Assembly: GCA_900321865.1 (NCBI GenBank)
Contig: ONXP01000041.1
Coordinates: 1 to 52,301 of the forward strand
Length of the DNA: 52,301 nt
DNA from: an uncultured Elusimicrobia bacterium
GTDB taxonomy: Bacteria; RUG730
Reading direction: 5' to 3'
Part shown: positions 1-8,488 of the stretch, piece after piece
How positions within the stretch are numbered: the first letter of the stretch is position 1
How the letters are laid out: each line of letters starts with the position of its first letter
Notes under the pieces: model-generated
Told to the model about the DNA's origin: nothing
What the model saw: only the letters and a program-made list of their open reading frames with translations
The model's database searches: none
Translations under genes and position numbers: made by a program

Positions 1-2
1 AT

Positions 3-887
3 AATAAAAAAATTGTAATAAAAGCTGATGGGCTTGCCCAAGGAAAAGGGGTTTTTATTATTTCTTCAAAAGAAGAAGCTAAAGGAATTTTTGATTTGCT
101 TTTTAACAAAAAAATTTTAAAAACTTCTGCTCAAAATATAGTAATTGAGGAATTTTTAGAAGGATATGAAATTAGTTCTCATATATTCGTAAATGGAGAT
201 GAGTATAAAATTTTACCGTTTTCCCAGGATCATAAACAAGTTTTTGACAATGATTTAGGCCCAAATACTGGCGGGATGGGAGCCTTTGCACCTTGTCCAT
301 TAATTAATTCTTCTTTGTCAGAAAAAATTGAAAAAAAAATAATTGTTCCTCTAATTAATGCCTTAAACAAAGAAAATATTTCGTATCATGGAGTTCTTTA
401 TATTGGTTTAATAATTGATAAAAATGAGCCTTTTGTCTTGGAATTTAATGTTAGATTTGGAGATCCTGAAACCCAGGTAATTTTACCTATACTAGATATC
501 GATTTGTTAGAAATTATGAATATTATTGCTAACGATGATAAAATAAAATTTTCAAACTTTAAAATTGTAAGCAAAAATAATTTTGCTGTTTGTCTGACTT
601 TGGCAAGTTCTGGCTATCCTAATGAATACGAAAAAGGGAAAATTATAAATATTAATTTTGATAAGATTGACCAAAAAAATACATTTATTTTGCATGCAGG
701 AACTAAACTGGATAATCAAAATAATTTAATCACAAATGGTGGCAGAGTTTTATCGCTTTTAACAATTGGGAATTCTTTAGGCGATGCTAGAGAAAAAGCA
801 TATAAAGAAGTAGAAAATATTTCTTTTCAAGGTATGCATTATAGAAAAGATATTGCTTTTAGAAAAGAGTTAAGAAAGTTTTTATAA
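3..887 (+). CDS. purD: Phosphoribosylamine-glycine ligase, C-terminal part (5' end outside window)
   Basis: PurD makes glycinamide ribonucleotide from phosphoribosylamine, glycine and ATP, the second step of purine synthesis in the cytoplasm. The reading frame is open from base 3 and encodes KADGLAQGKGV at once, the ATP-grasp nucleotide-binding stretch. GPNTGGMGAF follows, then NVRFGDPETQ with the Mg-binding Glu/Asn residues, and finally the C-terminal sandwich domain with HAGT and GGRVL. About 294 codons are present. Full-length PurD is about 420 residues, so roughly the first 125 are missing off the left edge. An internal TTG at position 96 is not a real start, because conserved PurD sequence precedes it. 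Nothing in the visible part looks damaged. Confidence 0.95.
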   Translation, partial: NKKIVIKADGLAQGKGVFIISSKEEAKGIFDLLFNKKILKTSAQNIVIEEFLEGYEISSHIFVNGDEYKILPFSQDHKQVFDNDLGPNTGGMGAFAPCPLINSSLSEKIEKKIIVPLINALNKENISYHGVLYIGLIIDKNEPFVLEFNVRFGDPETQVILPILDIDLLEIMNIIANDDKIKFSNFKIVSKNNFAVCLTLASSGYPNEYEKGKIININFDKIDQKNTFILHAGTKLDNQNNLITNGGRVLSLLTIGNSLGDAREKAYKEVENISFQGMHYRKDIAFRKELRKFL

Positions 888-947
888 GTTTTTTTATTTT
901 TATTTTTATTTTTAAAATAATCTGAAAGATTTGTTTTTTGATTTTCC

Positions 948-966
948 TGTTAAAAAATATTTAACA
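948..966. terminator. Weak hairpin between convergent purD and the amidohydrolase gene
   Basis: A perfect 7-bp AT-rich stem (TGTTAAA / TTTAACA, 5-nt loop) lies in the 148-bp gap between two convergent genes. No clear T-run follows on either strand, so a terminator role is only suggested by position. Confidence 0.25.
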
Positions 967-1035
967 AAGTTTTACAGATTTTTAAATCTATTACATTTAC
1001 AAAATCCTGAAATTTAAAACTTTTTATTAAAAAAA

Positions 1036-2199
1036 TTATGAAAACTTTTCAATATTTTTTACAATCGCAAGGAGTGCCTTTACTCCGCCTTCCATAGCAT
1101 CCTCGTCGATATTAAAAAAAGGACTGTGCCAATCATGATTTATCCCTTTTTTTTCGTTCCCAGCTCCCAAATAAAAATATACACCTTTTACATATTTTAA
1201 ATATTCTGAAAAATCGTCCCCGCCCATACTTGGCTCATTTAAAGAAATGACTTTTTCAAAAATATTTTCTTCTTTAAAAATACCAAAAAGGGTTTCCGTC
1301 ATAATGCTATCATTTATCAAGGCTCCATTAGTATTTTTAATTTCTAAATTGTATTTAAGGTTATAAATATTTGAAAAACTTTCTAAAATAATTTTTATTT
1401 TTTCGCAAATTATGTTTCTTTCCCAATCATCAAAAGTTCTAAGAGTCCCTTCTAAAACAGCCTCACTAGGAATAACATTGTATGTTGTCCCGCTGGAAAA
1501 CTTACAAATGCTCAAAACAGCAGATTTATTAGGATTAATGTTTCTAGAAATAATAGTATTTAAAGCTAAAACTATTTGACTAGATGCCAAAATAATATCT
1601 GTAGATTTCTGGGGAATAGCAGCATGTCCACCATGCCCCGTCAGATGTATTCTTATTTCATCGACAGAAGCCATAAATTCTCTTGGCTTTAAGGCAACTG
1701 AAAAACAAGGGATATCTGTTTTTACATGAAGTGCAAAAATCGATTTAACATCTTTTAAAACCCCTTTTTTTATTAAATCTTTTGCTCCTCCTTCACCTTC
1801 TTCGTTTGGCTGAAAAATTAGTCTAACTCGCCCATCTATACGATGTTTTTGATTATTTGCTAATTCCCTAGCTAAACCTAAAAGAATAGCAGTATGAGAG
1901 TCATGCCCACAAGCATGCATTTTACCAATATTTTTTGATGCATAAGATAAATTATTTTGCTCTAAAATTTTTAAAGCATCAATATCAGCACGAAAAGCTA
2001 TTAAATTCGCTGAATTTTTATCACCTATATCTACTATTACACCTGTGTTTACTTTTTTATATTCTAAATTTAGTTTTTCTATCTCGCTAACAATTAATTT
2101 TTGTGTTTCTATTTCTTCTGTCCCTAATTCCGGAGCGGAATGAAGTTTTCTACGAATATCTACAATATAATTTTTGGTAGTTTCCAAAAGCTCAATCAT
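1036..2199 (-). CDS. M20 family amidohydrolase (N-acyl amino acid / N-acetyldiaminopimelate deacetylase-like)
   Basis: This 387-residue di-metal amidohydrolase matches the IAA-amino acid hydrolase/hippuricase branch of peptidase family M20, cytosolic enzymes that remove acyl groups from amino acids. MHACGHDSHTA supplies a metal-binding His and the catalytic Asp near residue 100. PNEEGEGGA supplies the Glu-Glu pair. The dimerisation (lid) domain follows, with the HGGHAA motif, and GGDDFSEY plus the closing HDWHSPFF provide the last ligands. Length is typical. It starts 19 nt after the hisG stop, so the two are probably co-transcribed. N-acetyldiaminopimelate deacetylase (lysine and wall precursor synthesis) is an attractive role for a biosynthetic genome, but substrate cannot be read from the sequence. 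Confidence 0.88.
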   Translation of the reverse strand: MIELLETTKNYIVDIRRKLHSAPELGTEEIETQKLIVSEIEKLNLEYKKVNTGVIVDIGDKNSANLIAFRADIDALKILEQNNLSYASKNIGKMHACGHDSHTAILLGLARELANNQKHRIDGRVRLIFQPNEEGEGGAKDLIKKGVLKDVKSIFALHVKTDIPCFSVALKPREFMASVDEIRIHLTGHGGHAAIPQKSTDIILASSQIVLALNTIISRNINPNKSAVLSICKFSSGTTYNVIPSEAVLEGTLRTFDDWERNIICEKIKIILESFSNIYNLKYNLEIKNTNGALINDSIMTETLFGIFKEENIFEKVISLNEPSMGGDDFSEYLKYVKGVYFYLGAGNEKKGINHDWHSPFFNIDEDAMEGGVKALLAIVKNIEKFS

Positions 2200-2218
2200 A
2201 AATAAAAATGCTCCAATT

Positions 2219-3100
2219 TTATAAAATAACTTTATTTAAAGAATATTCTATAATGCCTTCGGCACCATTTCTCTTTAAAAGTGGGAGCAATTTTTTAGCC
2301 TCATTAGCACCTATTATAACCTCTAATGCTACCCAATTTTTATCCTGAAGAGGCGAAATCGTTGGTTTTCTTAAACCACTTAAAAGTCCAGAAATTTTAT
2401 CTAAATTATCAAGGCTAACATTTAATTTTAGCCCAACTAAATTTTCTGCCAAAAGCGCTCCGTTTAAAAGCATCATTAAATTTTCAATTTTTTCTTTTTT
2501 CCAAGGATCAGATAGGGTTTTTTTATTTGCTATAAATCTAGTCGTAGAATTTAATAACTCTGCAACGATTTTTAATTTATTTGCTCTAAGTGAACTCCCT
2601 GTTTCTGTCAGTTCTACTATAGCATCAACCAAGGCTGGAGTTTTTGCTTCTGTTGCTCCCCAAGAAAATTCTACATTTACATCAATATTTTTTTCTTTAA
2701 AATAATTTTTTGTAAAATTAACAAGCTCCGTTGCTATTCTTTTGCCTTTTAAATCTTCTATGCTTTTTATATCTGATGCTTCGGGAACAGCCAAAACCCA
2801 TCTAACAGGCCTAAAGCCACTTTTGGCATATATTAATTCTCCAACCATTTCCACATCAGCCCCTGTTTCACATATCCAATCATATCCAGTTAACCCTGCA
2901 TCAAAAACTCCTTCTTCGACATATTTAGCCATTTCTTGACTACGAACCAAAATTATTTCTAATTCTTCATCGTCGCAATATGGAAAATAAGATCTAGAAC
3001 TAGAAACTACTCTAATTCCAGCTTTTTTAAAAAGATCTATCGTTGATTCCTGTAAACTTCCCTTTGGGAGCCCTAATTTTAATTTTTTATTAGAAGACAT
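2219..3100 (-). CDS. hisG: ATP phosphoribosyltransferase, long (self-regulated) form
   Basis: HisG condenses ATP with PRPP, the committed step of histidine synthesis. The protein opens with [16 protein letters not shown]. It carries [12 protein letters not shown] of the periplasmic-binding-protein-like fold and the PRPP loop [12 protein letters not shown] near residue 165. At 293 residues it has the C-terminal ACT-like regulatory domain ([11 protein letters not shown] onward, about 225-290). It is therefore the long form, which is feedback-inhibited by histidine and needs no HisZ partner. No other his gene is in the window; the next gene downstream is an M20 amidohydrolase. The start ATG lies divergently from tyrA, with a 118-bp shared upstream region. 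Confidence 0.95.
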   Translation of the reverse strand: MSSNKKLKLGLPKGSLQESTIDLFKKAGIRVVSSSRSYFPYCDDEELEIILVRSQEMAKYVEEGVFDAGLTGYDWICETGADVEMVGELIYAKSGFRPVRWVLAVPEASDIKSIEDLKGKRIATELVNFTKNYFKEKNIDVNVEFSWGATEAKTPALVDAIVELTETGSSLRANKLKIVAELLNSTTRFIANKKTLSDPWKKEKIENLMMLLNGALLAENLVGLKLNVSLDNLDKISGLLSGLRKPTISPLQDKNWVALEVIIGANEAKKLLPLLKRNGAEGIIEYSLNKVIL

Positions 3101-3218
3101 TTTTTACCTCTATTTAAAGCAAATATTTTTTAATTATATGAATTTATTAAATAAAAAACAAAATTTTTATATAATAATTATTAAAATTTACAATTGATTA
3201 ATAAAAGGCTTTTATTTT

Positions 3219-4142
3219 ATGAAAATTAATACTAATTTCTTAATAATTGGGCTAGGCTTACTAGGTGGAAGCATTGCAAAAAAATTAAAAAGCATCCAAA
3301 ATAGCAACATTGACAATATTTTTGCTCTTTCCCACAAAAATGAAACGGTAATTTTGGCTAAAAATTTAGATTTAGTTAAATATTCTGACATTTCACTAGA
3401 AAATGTTTTATCAAATATTAAACCTCTGGAAAATATTGTAATAATTATAGCTACTCCACCAAATTTAGTTCACGAAACAATTCTAAAAATAATAAAAAAT
3501 TTACCCATAATTAACCATAAAAATATCATAATAACGGACATTAGCAGTGTAAAATCTGAAATTTATGAAAATATTAAAGAAATAATCCCACAAAACATAA
3601 CATTTATAGGTTCTCATCCTATGACTGGAAAAGAAACTAACGGTTTAATTAATAGCGATAAAAATTTATTGGATAATTCTATAACTTTTATTACACCTAT
3701 TGAAGACAAACCTTATACTAAAAATTATGAAAAAAATTTAAACTTCCTTTGCGAATTTTGGGAAAAACTAAATACAAAGCCCATAATTATAGAAAGTGAT
3801 AAACACGATGAATTAGTTGCCTTAACTAGCCATTTTCAGCACATTCTATCGGCTATAGACATAAATTTAACCTCTAAATCCAAATATTTTGACCTTATTC
3901 CTCTGGCTATAGGAGGATCTTTTATGAGCAATACCAGAATAGCCAAATCTGATCCCAGCCTCTGGACCGACATCATTTTTAAAAATAAAAAAAATATTTT
4001 GCCAATATTAAAACAATACAAAAATTTATTAGAAGAGTTTGAAAAAATTTTAACTGAAAATGATAGAGAAAAGATTTTAAAATTTTTGGAAAATACTCAA
4101 AAAACTAAAATTTTTTTAGATAATCAAACAGAAAAAATATAA
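3219..4142 (+). CDS. tyrA: Prephenate dehydrogenase
   Basis: TyrA oxidatively decarboxylates prephenate to 4-hydroxyphenylpyruvate in tyrosine synthesis. The 307-residue protein begins with a Rossmann NAD(P) site (IIGLGLLGGSIAKKL, residues about 9-23). It has the family signature GSHPMTGKETNG near residue 131, containing the catalytic His region, and the all-helical dimerisation half with TSHFQHILS. No ACT or chorismate mutase domain is attached. It is transcribed away from hisG. A TATAAT hexamer at 3170-3175 could be the -10 box, but in DNA this AT-rich that is weak evidence. Arogenate dehydrogenase is the alternative substrate choice. Confidence 0.92.
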   Translation: MKINTNFLIIGLGLLGGSIAKKLKSIQNSNIDNIFALSHKNETVILAKNLDLVKYSDISLENVLSNIKPLENIVIIIATPPNLVHETILKIIKNLPIINHKNIIITDISSVKSEIYENIKEIIPQNITFIGSHPMTGKETNGLINSDKNLLDNSITFITPIEDKPYTKNYEKNLNFLCEFWEKLNTKPIIIESDKHDELVALTSHFQHILSAIDINLTSKSKYFDLIPLAIGGSFMSNTRIAKSDPSLWTDIIFKNKKNILPILKQYKNLLEEFEKILTENDREKILKFLENTQKTKIFLDNQTEKI

Positions 4143-4320
4143 AATTAATTTTGTATCAATTTTCTAAAAACTGTTTATCTATAATTTTAGATTTTCAAAA
4201 TTTTAAGAAATTTTGTTAAAAATATTGATAAAAGCGAAAAATATTTTATTTTTAGATTAATAAAATAAATTATTAAAACACTTTATAAAAACTATAATAC
4301 TTTAATTAATAGGGAAAAAT

Positions 4321-4974
4321 ATGCTTAAAAATAAAAAAATTATCGTTTTGTTGTCTTTTATGTTTATTTTTAGTTACAATTTTTTATTTTCTTATACTCC
4401 TACCAAATCCACTGAAATTGCATCTAATCCTAATAAATACCTAAATAAAGAAGTTTTAATTTATATAAAATTTGGGTCTTTAACTATGAATTCGGGGAGA
4501 TACGGCTTTTTTACAGAATTAAATGTAAACGAAATACTTTATAGATACAATTATTACGACAAAACTTTAAAAGACGAAATATCAAAATTCAAAAATCGAG
4601 ACAAAGTTTCTGTAAAAGGAAAAGTTAGACTTGACGGGTTTAAAGCTATAATTGATGTAGATTCTGTTAATAAAGATTGGGTTGACACAAATCTTTTGCC
4701 TGCTACTCCTGATACTATTATGGTCACATGCCCTGAGTGCGGAGAAACTTTTAAATACAAAATTACTCCCGAAGATTACAAAAAATCTGTCATAAATAAT
4801 CGAAAAGAAGATACTATAACCAAAGTCGTATCTAATAATAAACCTAAAAATATTAATTCTAGTTCTAATTCTTTATCTAAAAAAAATAATTCAACTAAAT
4901 CTTCTCAATCTAAAAAAACTAAAACTGTTCAAAAACAAAGCACTTCATCGTCTATGGAAGACTGGACATTTTAA
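4321..4974 (+). CDS. Secreted hypothetical protein with possible OB-fold-like core and Ser/Lys-rich tail
   Basis: I do not recognise the family. The first 24 residues form a clear signal peptide (Lys-rich start, hydrophobic core, then FSYTPTK), so the protein is exported. Residues about 30-125 are a compact domain that starts with an Ile-Ala-Ser-Asn-Pro-Asn-Lys-Tyr run and ends in strands containing VSVKGKVRLDG. This resembles small OB-fold domains that begin 'PxxYxGKxV'. A CPEC pair follows near residue 139, only half of a zinc site. The last 60 residues are low-complexity Ser/Lys/Asn. AGGGA precedes the ATG. nth follows 58 nt downstream. No lipobox is present. Confidence 0.7.
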   Translation: MLKNKKIIVLLSFMFIFSYNFLFSYTPTKSTEIASNPNKYLNKEVLIYIKFGSLTMNSGRYGFFTELNVNEILYRYNYYDKTLKDEISKFKNRDKVSVKGKVRLDGFKAIIDVDSVNKDWVDTNLLPATPDTIMVTCPECGETFKYKITPEDYKKSVINNRKEDTITKVVSNNKPKNINSSSNSLSKKNNSTKSSQSKKTKTVQKQSTSSSMEDWTF

Positions 4975-5032
4975 GTTTATAAAAAAAAATAAGTGATAAA
5001 AAATTTATAAATCAATTTTTTATTTTAATTTT

Positions 5033-5656
5033 ATGACAAATTCACCAGAAAAAATAATTTCTATTTTAAAAGATCTCTATAAAAATGAAAACAAAACATT
5101 TTTAAATTTTTCTAACAATTTTGAGCTTTTGATTGCTGTGATTTTATCAGCTCAAACAAAAGACGAAAGAGTAAATTTTGTAACCAAAAATCTTTTCAAA
5201 AAATACAATTCTCCAAAGGCTTTAGCCTTTGCCGATCCTTTGGATGTAGAAAATATAATAAAATCTTGTGGTTTTTTTAAAGTAAAAACAAAAAATATTA
5301 TTTCAACCTCTAAAAAACTTGTAGAAAATTTTTCTGGGATTGTTCCTCTAAATATGAAAGATCTTTTGACTCTAAATGGAGTTGCTAGAAAAACTGCAAA
5401 TATTGTTTTATCTTATAATAATATTATAGAAGGAATAGCAATAGACACTCATGTAAAAAGGGTTTCATTGGTTTTAAAATTAACAAAATCCAGAAATCCA
5501 GTGATTATTGAAAAAGATTTAATGAACTTGTTTGATAAAAAATATTGGAAAGACATAAACAGTCTTTTTATTTTATTTGGCAGAAATATTTGTAAAGCAA
5601 AAAATCCTAAATGTAATATTTGCCCATTCTTTAAAATTTGCACAAAAAATTTATAA
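5033..5656 (+). CDS. nth: Endonuclease III, [4Fe-4S] DNA glycosylase/AP lyase
   Basis: Nth removes oxidised pyrimidines and nicks the resulting abasic site in base-excision repair. The 207-residue protein has ILSAQTKDERVN near residue 37. Its helix-hairpin-helix LNGVARKTANIVL carries the catalytic Lys, IDTHVKRVS carries the catalytic Asp, and a C-terminal C-X6-C-X2-C-X5-C cluster loop ends 4 residues before the stop. Asn and Ala replace the usual Pro and Gly in the LPGVGRKTAN hairpin, a minor change. The gene runs head-on into uvrC, and both genes end in the same palindromic TTATAA (5651-5656), which is Leu-stop on each strand. Confidence 0.95.
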   Translation: MTNSPEKIISILKDLYKNENKTFLNFSNNFELLIAVILSAQTKDERVNFVTKNLFKKYNSPKALAFADPLDVENIIKSCGFFKVKTKNIISTSKKLVENFSGIVPLNMKDLLTLNGVARKTANIVLSYNNIIEGIAIDTHVKRVSLVLKLTKSRNPVIIEKDLMNLFDKKYWKDINSLFILFGRNICKAKNPKCNICPFFKICTKNL

Positions 5657-6976
5657 ATCTATCATTCCCTTATTTCGCAATTTTTTATGATATGAAACTG
5701 CAAACCTATGTGCTTCGTCCCTAATATATCTAATAAGCTTTAAAATGCTAGAATTCATATCTAATCTGATTGGAATTTTTTGATTTTCCAAAAAAATCAG
5801 CTCTTCTTTTTTAGCTATAGAAATTATTGGAATATTTTTGTTTAATTTCTTTTTTATTTCAACAGCACTAGAAAGTTGCCCCTTTCCCCCATCTATTAAA
5901 AGCAAATCAATATCTTTTATGTCGTCCGCCATTAAAGTTCTTTCTATCACTTCTCTCATCATAGCAAAATCGTTTGGCTCATCTGGGAGAGTTTTTATTT
6001 TATAACGCCTGTATTTTTCTTTACAAGGCTTTCCATCTACAAAAACCACCCTGGATCCTACTGCAAATTTTCCGCTAATATTAGAAATATCAAAGCCTGC
6101 TATAGTCTTTACTTTTTTATCTAAATTAAAAATGTTCTCTAGTTTTGCTAATTCTTCTTCGTTTTTATTATAAATTTCCTGGACTCTAAGGATATCTTTT
6201 TCTGTAATTTGCCAAACCTTTATATCAAAACTTTTATTTTTTATCTTTTCTAGTGCAAAAATTTTATTTTTCAAAATTTCTGCTTTTTCAAATTCCATAT
6301 TTTTTATAAAAAGTTTTATATCTTCTGCCCATTTTTTAAGCAATTTTTTATAATCGAACTTTATAAAAGATTTTATGTCTAAAATCATATTTTTATACAA
6401 AGTTTCATCCACATCATAAAAACACGGAGCAAGGCATTTATGCATAAAATAGTTTAGACACGGCCTTTTTTCTTTAGTTTTTAGAGATTTTTTGCATTTT
6501 CTGATATTAAAAATTTTCTTTATAATACTCAAAATATCTTTTAAAATTTTCACATCTACATAAGGTCCAAAATATTTTCCACCATCATCTTCTACTTTTC
6601 TAGTTATAAAAATTCTAGGATATTTTTCATTTGTAATCTTTAGATATGGATAAGTTTTATCGTCCTTTAGATCTATATTAAATTTTGGCATAAACCTTTT
6701 AATTAAAGTATTTTCCCAAAGAAGTGCCTCTTTTTCATCCTTTGTAAGCATGTAGTCTATATATTTAATATTTTGAAGCAAAACTAAAGTTTTTATATTA
6801 TTATTGTCTCTAAAATAGCTAAAAATTCTTTTCCTTAGGTTTTTTGCCTTGCCAATATAAATAATTTCATTTTTTGCATCTTTATAAAAATAAACACCAG
6901 GGAAACTAGGCAAATTTTTTAAAAAACTTTTTAGTCTTTCTCTATTATCCTTTATATAAGATTCTGATTTGAACAT
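5651..6976 (-). CDS. uvrC: Compact excinuclease ABC subunit C lacking the C-terminal HhH domain
   Basis: UvrC makes the dual incisions in nucleotide excision repair. Visible domains are GIY-YIG nuclease (PGVYFYKDA, IYIGKAKNLRKR, residues 28-55), a cluster region with C-X11-C-X7-C-X3-C (residues about 160-185) as in known [4Fe-4S] UvrC, and the UVR motif MEFEKAEILKNKI near 227. Then comes the RNase H-like 3' nuclease (FDISNISG, LLLIDGGKGQLSSA, RFAVSYHKKLR). It stops where the tandem helix-hairpin-helix domain would begin. The linker between UVR and RNase H regions is also about 80 residues shorter than usual. At 441 residues versus about 600 it looks streamlined, not broken, since the frame is intact and the stop is shared with nth. 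Confidence 0.92.
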   Translation of the reverse strand: MFKSESYIKDNRERLKSFLKNLPSFPGVYFYKDAKNEIIYIGKAKNLRKRIFSYFRDNNNIKTLVLLQNIKYIDYMLTKDEKEALLWENTLIKRFMPKFNIDLKDDKTYPYLKITNEKYPRIFITRKVEDDGGKYFGPYVDVKILKDILSIIKKIFNIRKCKKSLKTKEKRPCLNYFMHKCLAPCFYDVDETLYKNMILDIKSFIKFDYKKLLKKWAEDIKLFIKNMEFEKAEILKNKIFALEKIKNKSFDIKVWQITEKDILRVQEIYNKNEEELAKLENIFNLDKKVKTIAGFDISNISGKFAVGSRVVFVDGKPCKEKYRRYKIKTLPDEPNDFAMMREVIERTLMADDIKDIDLLLIDGGKGQLSSAVEIKKKLNKNIPIISIAKKEELIFLENQKIPIRLDMNSSILKLIRYIRDEAHRFAVSYHKKLRNKGMIDL

Positions 6977-6991
6977 ATTTTTATGAAAGTT

Positions 6992-8350
6992 TTAAACTAA
7001 ACTTAATTTTTTAAAATTTTTATATTCTTTATAAAAAAAGCTGGCTGTTATAATTATAATAACAATGTCAACAAATGGATAAATATTCCAAATCCCATTT
7101 AGCCCCCAAATTTTTGGAAAAATAATCAATGCTGGAATAAATAAAAAAACTTGCCTTGTAAGGTTTAACATCATAGAAAGTTTTGCTTTTCCTATTGACA
7201 TAAAAAAATTTATAAAAGTAATATTAAATCCCAAAAGGACAACCATCGCCATTAACATTCTTAGTCCTTTCACCGCCAAAAAAAATAATTCTGAATTTGT
7301 ATCTTTACAAAAAATCGCAACTATATTTTTTGTAAACCCTTCTAATAAAATAAATGAAGGAATAGTTATAAAAAGACTAAGAAGAGTGCTATATTTCATA
7401 ACTTCTATTACTCTATTATAATTTTTTGCACCAAAATTATAACCTGAAACAGGCTGACATCCTTGACTTAGCCCTATTATAACAAACAAAACTAAAGAAA
7501 ATACGGTATTTATTATAACCATTGCTCCAATTGCAATGTCCCCACCATAAAATTTTAAAGTTCTATTTAAAATAATAATTATAATGCTGGATACTATCTG
7601 CATAAAAAATTGCGGAAAACCCTTTGAAAATACATCAAAAATGATATTTTTATCCAATTTTAAATCTCTAAAATGTAAACTTAAAACTCTATCTTTATTT
7701 ATTCTAAAATGATAAAAAACAAAAATGCTGGAAAAAATCATCCCAAGATCTGTCGCAATGGCTGCACCTTTTACTCCCATTTTAAATGTAAATATAAAAA
7801 TAGGATCTAAAATTATATTTGTTATAGTCGCAATTAAAATGGTCGCCATAGCGGTTTTTACATTTGATTCTGCTCTTATAATATTATTAAGCCCCATAGA
7901 TGTGAATTGAAAAAATAAAAACGGTAAAATTAACAAAAAATACTGCTTTGCAAATGGAAATGTAGCCTCACTTGCTGCACAAAGATACATCAGGTTATCA
8001 ACGAATAAAAAACAGATTATAAAAAGCAAAATAGAAATTATACAATAAAAGCTAACGGCATTTCCTAAAATTTTTTGGGCATAAAACTTATTCTTTTCGC
8101 CTAATTTAATAGAAACTAAAATTCCAGATCCAACACTAATTATTATCTCCAAAGCAAAAAAAATAGTCATAATAGGAAAAACTAGTCCTATTCCCGTCAA
8201 CTCCGTTGTCCCTAATCTCCCTATATAAATTCTGTCTACAACATTGTAAAGAGCAGCAACTAAATTTGCTAAAATTGCTGGAATAGAATTTCTAATAATT
8301 AAATTTAAAATTTTATCAGTTCCTAGCTTTTCTGTATTTTTCTTCCCCAT
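6992..8350 (-). CDS. MATE family cation-coupled efflux transporter
   Basis: An integral inner-membrane protein of about 452 residues with twelve predicted hydrophobic segments in two related halves, typical of the MATE (MatE, DinF/NorM-like) family of Na+ or H+ coupled drug and metabolite exporters. It opens with NLIIRNSIPAILANLVAALYN and YNVVDRIYIGRLG, the classic first-helix signature. GLSQGCQPVSGYNFGA marks the start of the second half. A TTG nine bases upstream is possible, but the GAGG ribosome site lies 10 nt before the ATG at 8350, so I start there. It ends 15 nt before uvrC, so the two may share a transcript. Substrate unknown. Confidence 0.9.
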   Translation of the reverse strand: MGKKNTEKLGTDKILNLIIRNSIPAILANLVAALYNVVDRIYIGRLGTTELTGIGLVFPIMTIFFALEIIISVGSGILVSIKLGEKNKFYAQKILGNAVSFYCIISILLFIICFLFVDNLMYLCAASEATFPFAKQYFLLILPFLFFQFTSMGLNNIIRAESNVKTAMATILIATITNIILDPIFIFTFKMGVKGAAIATDLGMIFSSIFVFYHFRINKDRVLSLHFRDLKLDKNIIFDVFSKGFPQFFMQIVSSIIIIILNRTLKFYGGDIAIGAMVIINTVFSLVLFVIIGLSQGCQPVSGYNFGAKNYNRVIEVMKYSTLLSLFITIPSFILLEGFTKNIVAIFCKDTNSELFFLAVKGLRMLMAMVVLLGFNITFINFFMSIGKAKLSMMLNLTRQVFLFIPALIIFPKIWGLNGIWNIYPFVDIVIIIITASFFYKEYKNFKKLSLV

Positions 8351-8413
8351 AAATTTCAAGCCTCTTATTTTATTTAAAAATCATTTTTATAATTTTAAGG
8401 TTTATGTATCAAT

Positions 8414-8454
8414 AAAAAACCCTAGATCTTATAAAAATTTTATAAAATCTAGGG
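8414..8454 (-). terminator. Strong intrinsic terminator of the giant gene
   Basis: On the minus strand a long inverted repeat (17-nt arms at 8420-8436 and 8438-8454, one mismatch, beginning CCCTAGAT) is followed directly by six Ts (8419-8414). It lies 35 nt after the giant gene's stop, separates that gene from the downstream MATE gene, and is the best terminator in the window. Confidence 0.85.
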
Positions 8455-8488
8455 AAAAATTTAAAAATATTTTTATAAATTTTATTTT

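Noticed and set aside
3168-3175. TATAAT-like boxes before tyrA and other genes as promoters
   Set aside because: Such hexamers are expected by chance in DNA this AT-rich, and no good -35 box lies at the right distance; mentioned only in gene entries.
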